This document shows, one piece after another, positions 25,812 through 35,293 of a stretch of 64,000 bases of DNA. The number at the start of each line of letters is the position of its first letter. Positions within the stretch are counted from its first letter, which is position 1. The notes below the pieces were generated by a model. It was not told the origin of the DNA and made no database searches. It saw nothing but the letters and a program-made list of their open reading frames with translations. The position numbers and the translations under genes were made by a program. The stretch is from Mycobacteroides chelonae (lineage in GTDB: Bacteria; Actinomycetota; Actinomycetes; Mycobacteriales; Mycobacteriaceae): positions 248,001 to 312,000 of the forward strand of contig NZ_CP050145.1 of the NCBI RefSeq assembly GCF_016767715.1, read 5' to 3'.

Positions 25812-26108
25812 CTAGGGCCTCCAGTCGCGATCGTGGCCATGCCCCCAGTCGCCGCGGTCATGGTCATGCCAGTCACCACGATCGCCGCGCCAGTCGCGGT
25901 CGTGCCAGTCTCCGTCGCGGTCGCGATGCCAGTCGTCGTGGCATTCGCCGAATTCCCAGTTGAATCCCCAGATCGGATTCCAGAACTCGCCCGGGCACCA
26001 GTGGTAGTTGGGGGCGGGGAGTGCCGGTGCCGCGTCGGCCGTCGCCGCGAGGCCGAGCGTGCTCGCGGCGATGGCCGCGGATGCTGCGATTCCTACAAGA
26101 ATTTTCAT
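25812..26108 (-). CDS. Small secreted Asp/Trp/His-repeat protein (copy 2)
   Basis: A 98-residue paralogue of the adjacent gene. It has the same signal peptide (MKILVGIAASAAIAAS), the same YHWCPGEFWNPIWGFN core and GECHDD Cys partner, but the tail is different: HDRD/WRGDRGDW-type repeats rich in Asp, Arg, His and Trp instead of RGPD. Conserved core with diverged low-complexity tails is the sign of tandem duplication. An Asp/His-rich tail could bind metal cations; that is a guess. ATG at 26108; a third decayed copy lies just upstream. Confidence 0.78.
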   Translation of the reverse strand: MKILVGIAASAAIAASTLGLAATADAAPALPAPNYHWCPGEFWNPIWGFNWEFGECHDDWHRDRDGDWHDRDWRGDRGDWHDHDRGDWGHGHDRDWRP

Positions 26109-26190
26109 TGGTCAGGGCCTTCCCATCGTGATGGTGTCGATCTCCTCGTGCCGGTCTCGCTGATGGCCCGGCGGCGTCCGCCCGCCCCGA

Positions 26191-26225
26191 GAGGCGGATG
26201 TCGCGATGCCAACGAGAACCTGCAC
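26191..26225 (-). pseudogene. Remnant of a third copy of the small secreted protein gene
   Basis: Reading leftwards from 26225 gives VQVLVGIATSAS, which matches the MKILVGIAASAA start of the two neighbouring genes at nearly every residue; the ATG has become GTG, then the frame runs into unrelated sequence and the YHWCPGEFW core is absent. The nucleotide similarity to the 5' ends of the two intact copies is also visible. Short, so moderate confidence. Confidence 0.45.
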
Positions 26226-26453
26226 AAGCAAGATGGAAGGCCACTTTCCTTGGAGCCACGCCGCTGATTTCGTACAGCACGCTGGGAGTTTCCTGCCAGC
26301 CATGCGACTTCACGCATATGGATGGCGCGTTGCTAACGCCGCCGGGTGATAACGCGATATGGCGCTTTCGCTTGCGGCTGCAGCCGCGCCTGTCGCCGGT
26401 GGCCGGGTCAACCGATTGGGGGATCGGGCCGGCCTGCCTGTAGTCTCTTCGGC

Positions 26454-26544
26454 GGTGGCGTGTCCGAGCGGCCTAAGGAGCACGCCTCGAAAGCGTGTGA
26501 CGGGTAACCCCCGTCCGAGGGTTCAAATCCCTCCGCCACCGCCA
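26454..26544 (+). tRNA. tRNA-Ser(CGA)
   Basis: Acceptor GGTGGCG (26454-26460) pairs with CGCCACC (26534-26540); the anticodon stem CACGC/GCGTG encloses CTCGAAA with anticodon CGA at 26488-26490; there is a long variable arm and T-loop GGTTCAAATCC. Discriminator G and encoded CCA follow. A T-rich terminator starts two bases later. Confidence 0.95.
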
Positions 26545-26545
26545 T

Positions 26546-26583
26546 TACCCCCTGACTGTTACTGCAGTTCAGGGGGTATTTTT
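26546..26583 (+). terminator. Rho-independent terminator after tRNA-Ser
   Basis: TACCCCCTGA (26546-26555) pairs perfectly with TCAGGGGGTA (26569-26578), followed by TTTTT at 26579-26583. A textbook intrinsic terminator for the tRNA; on the opposite strand it would also serve the convergent porin gene less well. Confidence 0.88.
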
Positions 26584-26601
26584 ATGTGCGATTGCTGTCG
26601 G

Positions 26602-27345
26602 TCAGCGCATGTCCCAAGTGCTGCCGTAGGTGGTGACGCTGTCCCCTGCCGCGCTGATGAGCCGTGCAAAGGGGCGTAGCAGCACGCCCCCGGCAGCGCC
26701 GGTGACGGTTCCGTGCGCGTTGCTGACGGCTACGGCGCCCTTCGCGCCTTTGATAGCTACAGAAAACGTTGTGACTTCCTGTATCCCGGGACCGTTGCCG
26801 AGATCGACATTGATCCCGGCGCTGGGCAGCAAATTGGTGGTCTGTACGTAGGAGTCTTCAGCGCCGGTCTTGACGTTGGCCAGATTCGGCACGCCGCCGG
26901 TAGCGGCGGCATTGGCCAACTCCCCGGCCAGAGAGGGGCCGGCGACAAACGGATTGGGCACCCCATACAGCGCCGATACATTGGGCGTCGTGTAATTGAA
27001 ATTGAGGCCAACCCCGAGTGACCACGGATAGCCCACCTGGTAGCCCAACTCCAGCGTGCCCTCAAAATCGGCGGCGCCGGGTCCGCTCACGTCGTAGGCG
27101 GCCCGCCCGGAATGAAACCACTCCCGTGTTAATCGATTGCGGTCCAACGGAAATACACCGTTGAGAAAGGTGTCCCATTGTTGAATGCGCAACGACCGGC
27201 CCTTGCCGTCAATCACGTTGAGCTCATCGTCGAGGCCGGCATGGGCTACGCCCAGTGATGGGCTCGTGGCAAGCAAAACCAACATCGCCAATACTGGCAT
27301 CAACGGCTTTGGGGCCCTCCTTAGGGCAGTGAAAACCACACGCAC
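26602..27345 (-). CDS. MspA-family porin
   Basis: A preprotein of about 247 residues of the MspA porin family, which forms octameric channels in the mycobacterial outer membrane for small hydrophilic solutes. After a Sec signal ending AHA, the mature protein starts GLDDELNVIDG. It shares the family landmarks QQWDTFLNGVFPLDRNRL, TREWFHSGRA, GLNFNYTTPN, DLGNGPGIQEVTTFSV and SNAHGTVTGAAGGVLLRPFA. I place the start at GTG 27345, since AAGGAG lies six bases upstream; ATG 27363 would run through it. The segment between TTPN and DLGNGPG is about 27 residues longer than I recall for MspA and lacks the paired Asp of its constriction loop. Strong terminator-side neighbour: tRNA-Ser. Confidence 0.9.
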   Translation of the reverse strand: MRVVFTALRRAPKPLMPVLAMLVLLATSPSLGVAHAGLDDELNVIDGKGRSLRIQQWDTFLNGVFPLDRNRLTREWFHSGRAAYDVSGPGAADFEGTLELGYQVGYPWSLGVGLNFNYTTPNVSALYGVPNPFVAGPSLAGELANAAATGGVPNLANVKTGAEDSYVQTTNLLPSAGINVDLGNGPGIQEVTTFSVAIKGAKGAVAVSNAHGTVTGAAGGVLLRPFARLISAAGDSVTTYGSTWDMR

Positions 27346-27363
27346 AGTGCACTCCTTGCACAT

Positions 27364-27759
27364 TCCCCGACCGGTTTAAACACATCGCAAGAACATGCCG
27401 CCTTTGCCACGCCGATGCCCGCGAAGCTCACCACAGCGAATTTGGGCACGCAACCGCTATCGCGCCGATGTGTGGTCCAAAATCTCGATCGGAACTCGTT
27501 GCTGTGTCACGTGGGGCCCTCTGCCTGCGATATCACTGCATGGCGTAACGGGACGGCTAGTGCGGCTTCATAGCATTCACAAAGATTGGAAGTGTCGTCT
27601 GGCATCGCCCAGTGCACAGTGGATCTGCTCGACTTGACAGAGTCGATCGGAAGCTGATGTGGGATCGTCAGTGCGGCAAGGGTATCCGCGCATTCCAAGA
27701 ACTAGTCGCGCATTCCAAGAACAGTGTCACGCGAACTCGTATCAACGAGGTCCTCGGGA
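27364..27759. other. Intergenic region upstream of the porin with a tandem 16-bp repeat
   Basis: About 400 bases without a convincing gene. The short frames present have no start or codon bias of note. The only visible structure is the direct repeat CGCGCATTCCAAGAAC at 27687-27702 and 27707-27722 (period 20). It probably holds the porin promoter at its left end, since the porin reads leftward from 27345. Confidence 0.5.
27687..27722. repeat. Two 16-bp direct repeats, period 20
   Basis: CGCGCATTCCAAGAAC occurs at 27687-27702 and again at 27707-27722 with a 4-base spacer (TAGT). Two full helical turns apart. Could be a regulator site for the porin or just a local duplication. Confidence 0.5.
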
Positions 27760-28221
27760 TCAGACCCCTCCGGCACCGGCGTCGTCTGCGGCGGGTATCC
27801 GGTAGCGATTCGCCAGGCACTCTTCGAGTACGTATGCGGATCGCGCCGTGCTCTCCGACACGATGCGCATCAGCACCCTCTCGGACTGGTCGTGGACATC
27901 CACCCCATCGAGACACGTGGTGAGGGTGGTCCCGCCGTCCTCGGCAGTCAGACGGTGGCTGATGGTCCAGCAGGCGGGATTTCCCTCACGCACCGCGCCC
28001 ACGAATTTAACGGCCAACAGCTCACCCGGATTCGCGGCGACGACCGTGCAATCACCCGTCCCTAGTAGTCGGGTGCCGATGATCGCGGGGTGGGTGACGC
28101 GGTACTCACAACCGACCTCGGGCCGGAACCCGTTGGTCTGTAGCGACCACAGATCAGGATCGATCATCACACGCCAGACCTGCGGCGGTGCGTAGGCGAA
28201 AGATCGCTCCAACAAGATCAT
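27760..28221 (-). CDS. SRPBCC family protein
   Basis: A 153-residue START-like protein starting ILLERSFAYAPPQVWRVMIDPDLW, the usual first strand and helix, with the C-terminal long helix SERVLMRIVSESTARSAYVLEECL. Part of a leftward operon of three with the membrane protein (28255-28722) and the GXWXG protein (28729-29280). Likely binds a hydrophobic ligand; nothing indicates catalysis. ATG 28221. Confidence 0.75.
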   Translation of the reverse strand: MILLERSFAYAPPQVWRVMIDPDLWSLQTNGFRPEVGCEYRVTHPAIIGTRLLGTGDCTVVAANPGELLAVKFVGAVREGNPACWTISHRLTAEDGGTTLTTCLDGVDVHDQSERVLMRIVSESTARSAYVLEECLANRYRIPAADDAGAGGV

Positions 28222-28254
28222 TTCGGCGCCCTCACTTGGGCAGCTTAGACACCG

Positions 28255-28722
28255 TCAGACCTGGGGCCAGCCGAGGCCCAGTGCGATCTGCAGACCGACA
28301 GCGATCGCCATGCTGCCCAAGCAGATCCGATGGTCGCGATAGATGAGTCGGGCGAGGCGACTTTGGACCTCCGATGTGTCGGTGTTCTGCGCCAACCGTC
28401 GTGCATTGCCGAAGGTGCGCCCCGTGGCGATTCCGATGGCAGTCAAGGCAGCGGCCAACGACAGCCAGCAGGGCCCGCCAGCGGTCCGGCCCTGCGCGAT
28501 CTCCACGACGATTGCCGCGACGGTCGCGAGCATTGCGACGCTGACCAGTGCACCCATAGGTGACGCGTCGGTGGTCACGCGACGGTAGTAGGCGCGGATG
28601 GAGACGAGCACTGAATCCGGTAATGCCGGCTCGCGATGGCTGCGTACCTGCACGTCGAACATCAGGTCAAACCACAGCACCGCGAGGAGAAATGCGCCAC
28701 CGGCGGCGGCGATTGCGGGCAA
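28255..28722 (-). CDS. Four-TM membrane protein
   Basis: A 155-residue protein with four hydrophobic segments (about 4-22, 55-75, 83-105, 133-152) and a basic loop between the third and fourth. It begins with a TTG codon at 28722, since an in-frame TGA lies four codons upstream and the first membrane helix would be lost at any later start. It is 6 nt from the stop of the preceding gene, so translation is probably coupled. I do not recognise the family; DUF1772-like proteins have similar topology. Confidence 0.6.
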   Translation of the reverse strand: MPAIAAAGGAFLLAVLWFDLMFDVQVRSHREPALPDSVLVSIRAYYRRVTTDASPMGALVSVAMLATVAAIVVEIAQGRTAGGPCWLSLAAALTAIGIATGRTFGNARRLAQNTDTSEVQSRLARLIYRDHRICLGSMAIAVGLQIALGLGWPQV

Positions 28723-28728
28723 CCGTGT

Positions 28729-29280
28729 TCAGTCGCGGCGCAACGTGAAGAAGTACGGCTGGTCCATGTCCCGTAGGTCCATGATGCCCAGCAGTGTGTC
28801 GTCATCCACCTTCCGGAAATGGTCGATGATCGCCTTGTGGTCGTAGACCATGGCCGCGCTGACGGCGCCACGGAACTCGATATTGCGCAGCCGGGCGCGG
28901 TGCTTATTGGTCCGGATCAGCGGCTTGAGCGCCGACAATGCGGTCGGTGACGTCCGCTTCACCATGGGGGACTCGGTCAGCCCGCTGATCCGGCCCGCAA
29001 GCCCCATCGGCGCCAGCATCGGATCGACCGCGAAGATATCGCCGCCACCATCGCTGAACAGCAGCGGATGCACATGGTCCACATCGTCGAACTGCTTGCC
29101 GTACCACCCCGACACCGTCAGGATGCCGTCCATCGAATGCCCGGTGGGCACCTCGCCGCCGTGCCAGCGCTGGCCGACCAGCCCCTCTGATCGCACGGGC
29201 TCCAGGTTGTCGAAGAAGACCAGGGCTTCCTGGGTAGTGGTGCCCTGCTCCAGCGCGTGCAGATCCGACGTCGATGTCAT
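28729..29280 (-). CDS. GXWXG/DUF4334 domain protein
   Basis: A 183-residue protein with the GXWXG motif region (GLVGQRWHGGEVPTGHSMDG, about residues 34-53), then GWYGK, and a C-terminal DUF4334 region including ARLRNIEFRGAVSAAMVYD and IIDHFRKVDDDTLLGIMD. The two domains are usually found together in actinobacteria and their molecular role is unknown. First gene of a three-gene leftward operon, divergent from tgt (86 nt). Confidence 0.82.
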   Translation of the reverse strand: MTSTSDLHALEQGTTTQEALVFFDNLEPVRSEGLVGQRWHGGEVPTGHSMDGILTVSGWYGKQFDDVDHVHPLLFSDGGGDIFAVDPMLAPMGLAGRISGLTESPMVKRTSPTALSALKPLIRTNKHRARLRNIEFRGAVSAAMVYDHKAIIDHFRKVDDDTLLGIMDLRDMDQPYFFTLRRD

Positions 29281-29359
29281 GACCCGAGCCTACGACTGCG
29301 ATAAGCCGCATGGGCGAAGAGCCGAAAGCTGGGAGGCCGACACGCCCAAGGCAAAATAG

Positions 29360-30586
<1,227 letters not shown>

Positions 30587-30649
30587 ATCACGACGGCCGG
30601 AGCGCCTGCGGTTCGGGCGCATCTCCAGATCCAGGCGCACACTGGACAC

Positions 30650-31879
30650 ATGCCTACTACGACTGACCCGGGCACCCTGCTACTTCAGGTGCTCGACCCG
30701 GCCAATCGTGCCAATCCATACCCGGTGTACCGCCAGCTGGTCGAGCAGACGCAGGCCGGCCCGGTGCACCCGCCGGGCATGGACGTGAGCGTGCTGGCGA
30801 CCTTCGCCGACTGCAACGCCGTGCTGCGCCACCCGCAAGCGTCGTCGGATCGCCGTAAGTCGAAGATCGTCCAGCGCCAGCTCGCACAGAATCCCAACCT
30901 GATCGCCAGGCCCTCGTTCTTGGGGCTGGACGCCCCCGATCACACCCGGCTGCGCAAGCTGGCTGCGAAGGCGTTCGCACCCAAGGTGATCAATGCGATG
31001 GCCGAAGACGTACAGGCCCTCGTCGATCAGCTTCTGGAAGACATCGCGCGGCGCGGCACCGTCAACCTGGTCACAGATTTCGCCTATCCGCTGCCCGTCG
31101 CGGTGATCTGCCGGATGCTGGGGGTACCTATCGAGGACGAGCCCGAATTCGGCAGGGCCTCAGCGCTGCTGGGTCAAGGGCTGGATCCGGTTTTTGCGTT
31201 GACTGGTCAGGCACCTGCCAACATGAACGAACGATTCCAGGCGGCCCATTGGATGTGGGACTACTTCGCCAATCTCATCTCGGCCCGCCGTCGCAACCTC
31301 GGCGATGATCTGCTGTCGGCCCTGATCCAGGTCGAGGAGGCCGGTGACCAGCTCACCGAGGAAGAGATTATCTCCACCTGCACGCTGCTGCTCATCGCCG
31401 GACACGAGACCACCGTCAACCTCATCGCCAACGCGTCGCTCGCTATGCTGCAGACTCCGCAGCAGTGGAAACTGTTGGGACAGAATGCTGATCGCGCGGC
31501 TGCGGTCATCGAGGAGACACTGCGCTATGACCCGCCCGTGCATATGGTGGCCCGGGTCGCCGACGGTGATATGACGGTTGGTGGCTTCACCTTCCCCAGC
31601 GGTGAGTGGGTGCTGTTGATGCTTGCTGCCGCGCAACGTGATCCGGAGATCGGCCCGGATCTGGACGTCTTCGATCCGGATCGCGCCGAGATCAAACACT
31701 TGGCCTTCGGGCACGGACCACATTTCTGCCTGGGCGCTCCGCTTGCGCGGTTGGAGGCCAAGCTGGCGTTGAGCTCGATCACCGCACGGTTCCCCGATGT
31801 GCGGTTGACCGGTGAGCCCAGCTACAAGCCGAACGTCACGCTGCGCGGACTGGCCAACCTTCCGGTACGCATCACCTAG
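30650..31879 (+). CDS. Cytochrome P450
   Basis: A 409-residue bacterial class I P450. I-helix AGHETT (about 252-257), ExxR in EETLRYDPP (about 290), and the heme loop FGHGPHFCLGAPLARLE with Cys about residue 355. Such enzymes use ferredoxin-delivered electrons to oxidise a small hydrophobic substrate. No ferredoxin gene adjacent. The family (CYP number) cannot be assigned by eye. Convergent with the amino-acid transporter gene, sharing CTAG. Confidence 0.93.
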   Translation: MPTTTDPGTLLLQVLDPANRANPYPVYRQLVEQTQAGPVHPPGMDVSVLATFADCNAVLRHPQASSDRRKSKIVQRQLAQNPNLIARPSFLGLDAPDHTRLRKLAAKAFAPKVINAMAEDVQALVDQLLEDIARRGTVNLVTDFAYPLPVAVICRMLGVPIEDEPEFGRASALLGQGLDPVFALTGQAPANMNERFQAAHWMWDYFANLISARRRNLGDDLLSALIQVEEAGDQLTEEEIISTCTLLLIAGHETTVNLIANASLAMLQTPQQWKLLGQNADRAAAVIEETLRYDPPVHMVARVADGDMTVGGFTFPSGEWVLLMLAAAQRDPEIGPDLDVFDPDRAEIKHLAFGHGPHFCLGAPLARLEAKLALSSITARFPDVRLTGEPSYKPNVTLRGLANLPVRIT

Positions 31880-33306
31880 TGGGCAACAGACCTGGCTAGA
31901 CGTTCCTCGACGCGGTCCTGCACCACCGACATCGCCATGCAGACGATCCAGTAGTAAACGCCGGCGGTGACGTAGAGCGTGAAGAACTGGAAGGTGGGGG
32001 CCGCGGCAACCTGTGCCGTGCGCATCACGTCGGTCACCAGGATTGCCGATGCCAGCGAGGTGTCCTTCACCAGGGAGATCAGCGTGTTGGACAGTGGGGG
32101 CACCGCGACCCGACTGGCCTGCGGAATGACGATGCGCCACAACGTGGTGCGGTAACTCATGCCCAGACTTGAGGCGGCCTCCCATTGCCCGCGGGGGATG
32201 CTCAGGATGGACGACCGGATGATCTCGGCGGCGTAGCCGCCCACGTTGAGGCTGAAGGCGATGACCGCGGCGGGAAACGGACTGATCTTCACCCCGAATT
32301 CGGGCAGCGCGAAGAAGATCAGAAACAGCTGAAGCAGCAGTGGGGTGCCCCGGATGATCGAGATGTAGATGCGGGCAAGACCGGAGAGCGCCCGACGATC
32401 GGACATGCGGGCCAGCGCCACCCCGAGGGCGATGACCAGCCCGATCGTAAAGCTGATGACGGTCAGCGGCAGGGTAACCGTGAGCATGGCGCGAGCCATC
32501 GGCCAAAGGTTGTCCAGCACCAGTTGAGTGTTTGATCTGCCCTGTGCAGCTTCGGTTTTGGTTGTCCCGCTGGCATCCGCCTTGAGATACTTCTCGGAGA
32601 TGCGGGTCAAGGTGCCGTCCGCCGCAAGCTGATCCAGCGCCTTGTTCAACTCGGGCAGTAGACCGCTGTTCTTACGGGCGGCGAACCCCTGCTCGCTGCG
32701 TTCACCGGTGCTCCCGGCGATCTTCACCGCGGGGTCACCGGTGCTGGCCAGGTAGGCGTAGACCGCGATGCTGTCGTTGACCACGACATCGACCCGGCCC
32801 TGGCTCAACAGCGTGATGGATTGGGTGAAGCCCTCGACCGCCTCGACCCGGGCGCCGGCGTCGCGGGCGATCTGGGACCAGTTGCTCGTGGCATTCTCGG
32901 CCGCCACCTTGCCGCGGATATCGGCGAGGCTGTGAATGGTGTTGTCGTTGGCCCTGGTGACAATCACCCCCTCGCCGACCGCATACGGGGTGGACAGGTC
33001 GTACTTGGCCCGACGTTCCGGGGTGATGGTCACCTGATTGGCCACCACGTCGAACCGTTCGGCGTCCAACCCGGCGAAGATCGCGTCCCACGGGATCTCG
33101 ACGAACTCCACGGGTCGGCCAAGTTTCTCGCCGACGGCGCGGGCGACATCCACGTCGTATCCGGTCAGCTCCCCGGTGCGCTCGTCGTGAAAACTGAATG
33201 GCGCGTAGACGCCCTCGGTACCCACCCGCAGCGATTCTTGTGCTTGGTCCCCACACCCGGCTACTGCCAGCAGTGTTAGAAGTGCGAGCGCGAGGGCACG
33301 AAACAC
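31876..33306 (-). CDS. Amino-acid ABC transporter, fused substrate-binding and permease domains
   Basis: A 476-residue fusion. The N-terminal lipobox LLAVAGC leads to a type 3 solute-binding domain (about 25-250) with VGTEGVYAPFSFHDE and FDVVANQVTITPER; the C-terminal HisM-type permease domain (about 270-470) has five or so transmembrane helices and EAA loop EAASSLGMSYRTTLWRIVIPQ. It resembles cystine or polar amino-acid importers (TcyA-TcyB). No ATPase gene accompanies it, so it must borrow one from elsewhere. ATG/GTG start near 33306. Convergent with the P450. Confidence 0.87.
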   Translation of the reverse strand: MFRALALALLTLLAVAGCGDQAQESLRVGTEGVYAPFSFHDERTGELTGYDVDVARAVGEKLGRPVEFVEIPWDAIFAGLDAERFDVVANQVTITPERRAKYDLSTPYAVGEGVIVTRANDNTIHSLADIRGKVAAENATSNWSQIARDAGARVEAVEGFTQSITLLSQGRVDVVVNDSIAVYAYLASTGDPAVKIAGSTGERSEQGFAARKNSGLLPELNKALDQLAADGTLTRISEKYLKADASGTTKTEAAQGRSNTQLVLDNLWPMARAMLTVTLPLTVISFTIGLVIALGVALARMSDRRALSGLARIYISIIRGTPLLLQLFLIFFALPEFGVKISPFPAAVIAFSLNVGGYAAEIIRSSILSIPRGQWEAASSLGMSYRTTLWRIVIPQASRVAVPPLSNTLISLVKDTSLASAILVTDVMRTAQVAAAPTFQFFTLYVTAGVYYWIVCMAMSVVQDRVEERLARSVAH

Positions 33307-33350
33307 CGCGGGAGGCTAACACAGTTCCGGTGCGGACAGGCTGCTTCGGA

Positions 33351-34226
33351 TCAGCCCGGGTATATCCACGGGTCGTGCGGGATGCGCCGCACATCGAACT
33401 GTCCCAGCAGCTCCGCGGCATTGGCGGCCTCGTATCCGAGGGAGTCGCATATCAAATCGAAGGTCCGCCGCGCACCCAGATCGGCAACGGTCACCGCGCC
33501 ATCGCGTTTGGCCAGCCGCGCGCCCGTGGTGTTCAGAACCAGCGGAACATGGGCGTACGTCGGCACCGGGTAGCCCAGCAACGCACCAAGGTAGGCCTGG
33601 CGGGGCGCGGAGGCCAGCAGATCATCGCCGCGCACCACCTGGTCGATGCCCTGCGCGTGATCGTCGATCACCACCGCGACGTTGTAGGCGATCACACCGT
33701 CGCCGCGGCGCACCACGAAATCGTCCACCAGGCCGGTGTATTCACCGAGTAGCGCATCCTGCACGGTGAAGGCCGAGTTCTCCGTGCGCAGCCGCAGTGC
33801 GGGCGGGCGTTCGGGGCGGGCCGCGCGGTGTTGTGCTCGCTGAGATTCCGACAGGTTTCGGCAGGTGCCCGGGTATGCGCCGGGTGGCGAATGCGGCGCC
33901 GTGGGTGCCTGGGCGATATCTTTTCTACTGCAATAACATTCGAACAACCGGCCGCGAGATCGCAGTGTCGCCAACACTGACTCGTAGGCGGTGTTCCGAT
34001 CCGACTGCCAGACCACGGGTTCATCCCACTCCAGACCGATCGCGGCGAGGTCGGCCAGCTGGCGCCGTGCCACGGTGGAGCTGGTGCGGGTGTCCAGGTC
34101 TTCCACCCGCATGAGGAACCTGCGGCCGGTCGAGCGTGCCAGCAGCCATGCCAACAATGCCGTGCGCAGGTTGCCTATGTGCAGGTCACCGGAAGGGCTC
34201 GGCGCGAATCGTCCGGCGCCGGTCAC
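33351..34226 (-). CDS. gluQ: Glutamyl-queuosine tRNA(Asp) synthetase
   Basis: A 291-residue GluRS paralogue lacking the anticodon-binding domain. HIGH motif region FAPSPSGDLHIGNLRTALL, zinc-like CYCSRKDI and YPGTC, and KMSKS equivalent LAKRDGAVT. GluQRS attaches glutamate to queuosine at position 34 of tRNA-Asp. Companion to tgt in this region. The ATG at 34226 overlaps the ligC stop region by four bases (34223), suggesting coupling with ligC on the same strand. Confidence 0.92.
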   Translation of the reverse strand: MTGAGRFAPSPSGDLHIGNLRTALLAWLLARSTGRRFLMRVEDLDTRTSSTVARRQLADLAAIGLEWDEPVVWQSDRNTAYESVLATLRSRGRLFECYCSRKDIAQAPTAPHSPPGAYPGTCRNLSESQRAQHRAARPERPPALRLRTENSAFTVQDALLGEYTGLVDDFVVRRGDGVIAYNVAVVIDDHAQGIDQVVRGDDLLASAPRQAYLGALLGYPVPTYAHVPLVLNTTGARLAKRDGAVTVADLGARRTFDLICDSLGYEAANAAELLGQFDVRRIPHDPWIYPG

Positions 34227-35293
34227 ACCAGGCCCGGAACAATCTCGTTGAGGCTGAACGCAACTGGCCGTTCGAGCTGTTCATAGGTGCAGGAACGTGG
34301 ATCGCGATCCGGGCGCCAGCGGTTGAATTGCGCGGTGTGGCGAAACCGCACGCCCTCCATGTGGTCATAGCGGACCTCCACCACCCGTTCGGGGCGCAGC
34401 GCGACAAACGAGAGGTCCTTGCCGGCATTCCAGCGTGAGCCGGCGTTCTTCTGCGGAGTGCGTTCACCGGCCTGATGAGCCGCCCAGTTCCAAGGATGAT
34501 CCTCCAGATCGGTGACGAGTGGTTGCAGCTCCTGGAAGAGCCGCTTGCGTTCGGCCATCGGAAACGCGCCGATCACGCCGACCGAGGCCAGCACACCGTC
34601 GTCCTGGTACAGGCCGAGCAGCAGCGATCCGATGGCGTCATCACCGGACTTGTGCACCCGATATCCGGCCACCACGCAATCGGCGGTGCGCTCGGGTTTG
34701 ATCTTGAACATCACCCGTTTGTCGGGCTGGTACGCGAGGGCCAGTGGTTTCGCGATGAGGCCGTCGGTTCCGGCACCCTCGAACTCCTCGAACCAGCGCT
34801 GTGCCGTGACGTGATCGGTGGTGGCGGGGGTGAGATGAATCGAGGTGCCTGACCCGGACAGCGCATCCGTCAGGGCGGCGCGGCGCTCGCTAAACGGTCG
34901 TCCGGTGAAGTCCTCGTCACCTAGCGCGAGCAGGTCGAAAGCGATGAATGAGGCGGGCGTCTGCTCGGCCAGCAGCCGCACCCGGGAATCAGCCGGATGA
35001 ATCCGCTGCTGCAGCGCCTCGAAGTCCAGCCCGGACTCGGTGGCGATCACGATCTCCCCGTCCACAACGCACCGCGGCGGTAGCTCGGCCAGCACGGCCG
35101 TCACCAGCTCCGGGAAGTACCGGGTCAGCGGTTTTTCGTTGCGACTGCCCAGCTCCACCTCGTTGCCGTCGCGAAAGACGATCGACCTGAACCCATCCCA
35201 CTTGGGCTCGTACGACGCGTCGGCCGGGATTTTCGCGACAGGTTTCGCAAGCATTGGCGCGATAGGAGGCATGACGGGCAGGTCCATTCCCAT
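34223..35293 (-). CDS. ligC: ATP-dependent DNA ligase (LigC type)
   Basis: A 356-residue ATP-dependent ligase. The adenylated lysine is in YEPKWDGFRSIVF (KxDG, about residues 28-40), with ELGSRNEKPLTRYFPEL (motif Ia), VVDGEIVIA (motif III), EGAGTDGLIAKPL (motif IV) and RVMFKIKP (motif V), then an OB domain. No 3' phosphoesterase or polymerase domain, so not LigD. M. tuberculosis LigC (Rv3731) is of similar length and lies beside an LigD-polymerase paralogue, as here. The start CAT at 35291-35293 abuts the divergent ATG; ATG 35287 is an alternative. Confidence 0.9.
   Translation of the reverse strand: MGMDLPVMPPIAPMLAKPVAKIPADASYEPKWDGFRSIVFRDGNEVELGSRNEKPLTRYFPELVTAVLAELPPRCVVDGEIVIATESGLDFEALQQRIHPADSRVRLLAEQTPASFIAFDLLALGDEDFTGRPFSERRAALTDALSGSGTSIHLTPATTDHVTAQRWFEEFEGAGTDGLIAKPLALAYQPDKRVMFKIKPERTADCVVAGYRVHKSGDDAIGSLLLGLYQDDGVLASVGVIGAFPMAERKRLFQELQPLVTDLEDHPWNWAAHQAGERTPQKNAGSRWNAGKDLSFVALRPERVVEVRYDHMEGVRFRHTAQFNRWRPDRDPRSCTYEQLERPVAFSLNEIVPGLV

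Noticed and set aside
27687..27722. CRISPR array
   Set aside because: Only two repeats with a 4-base spacer and no cas genes.
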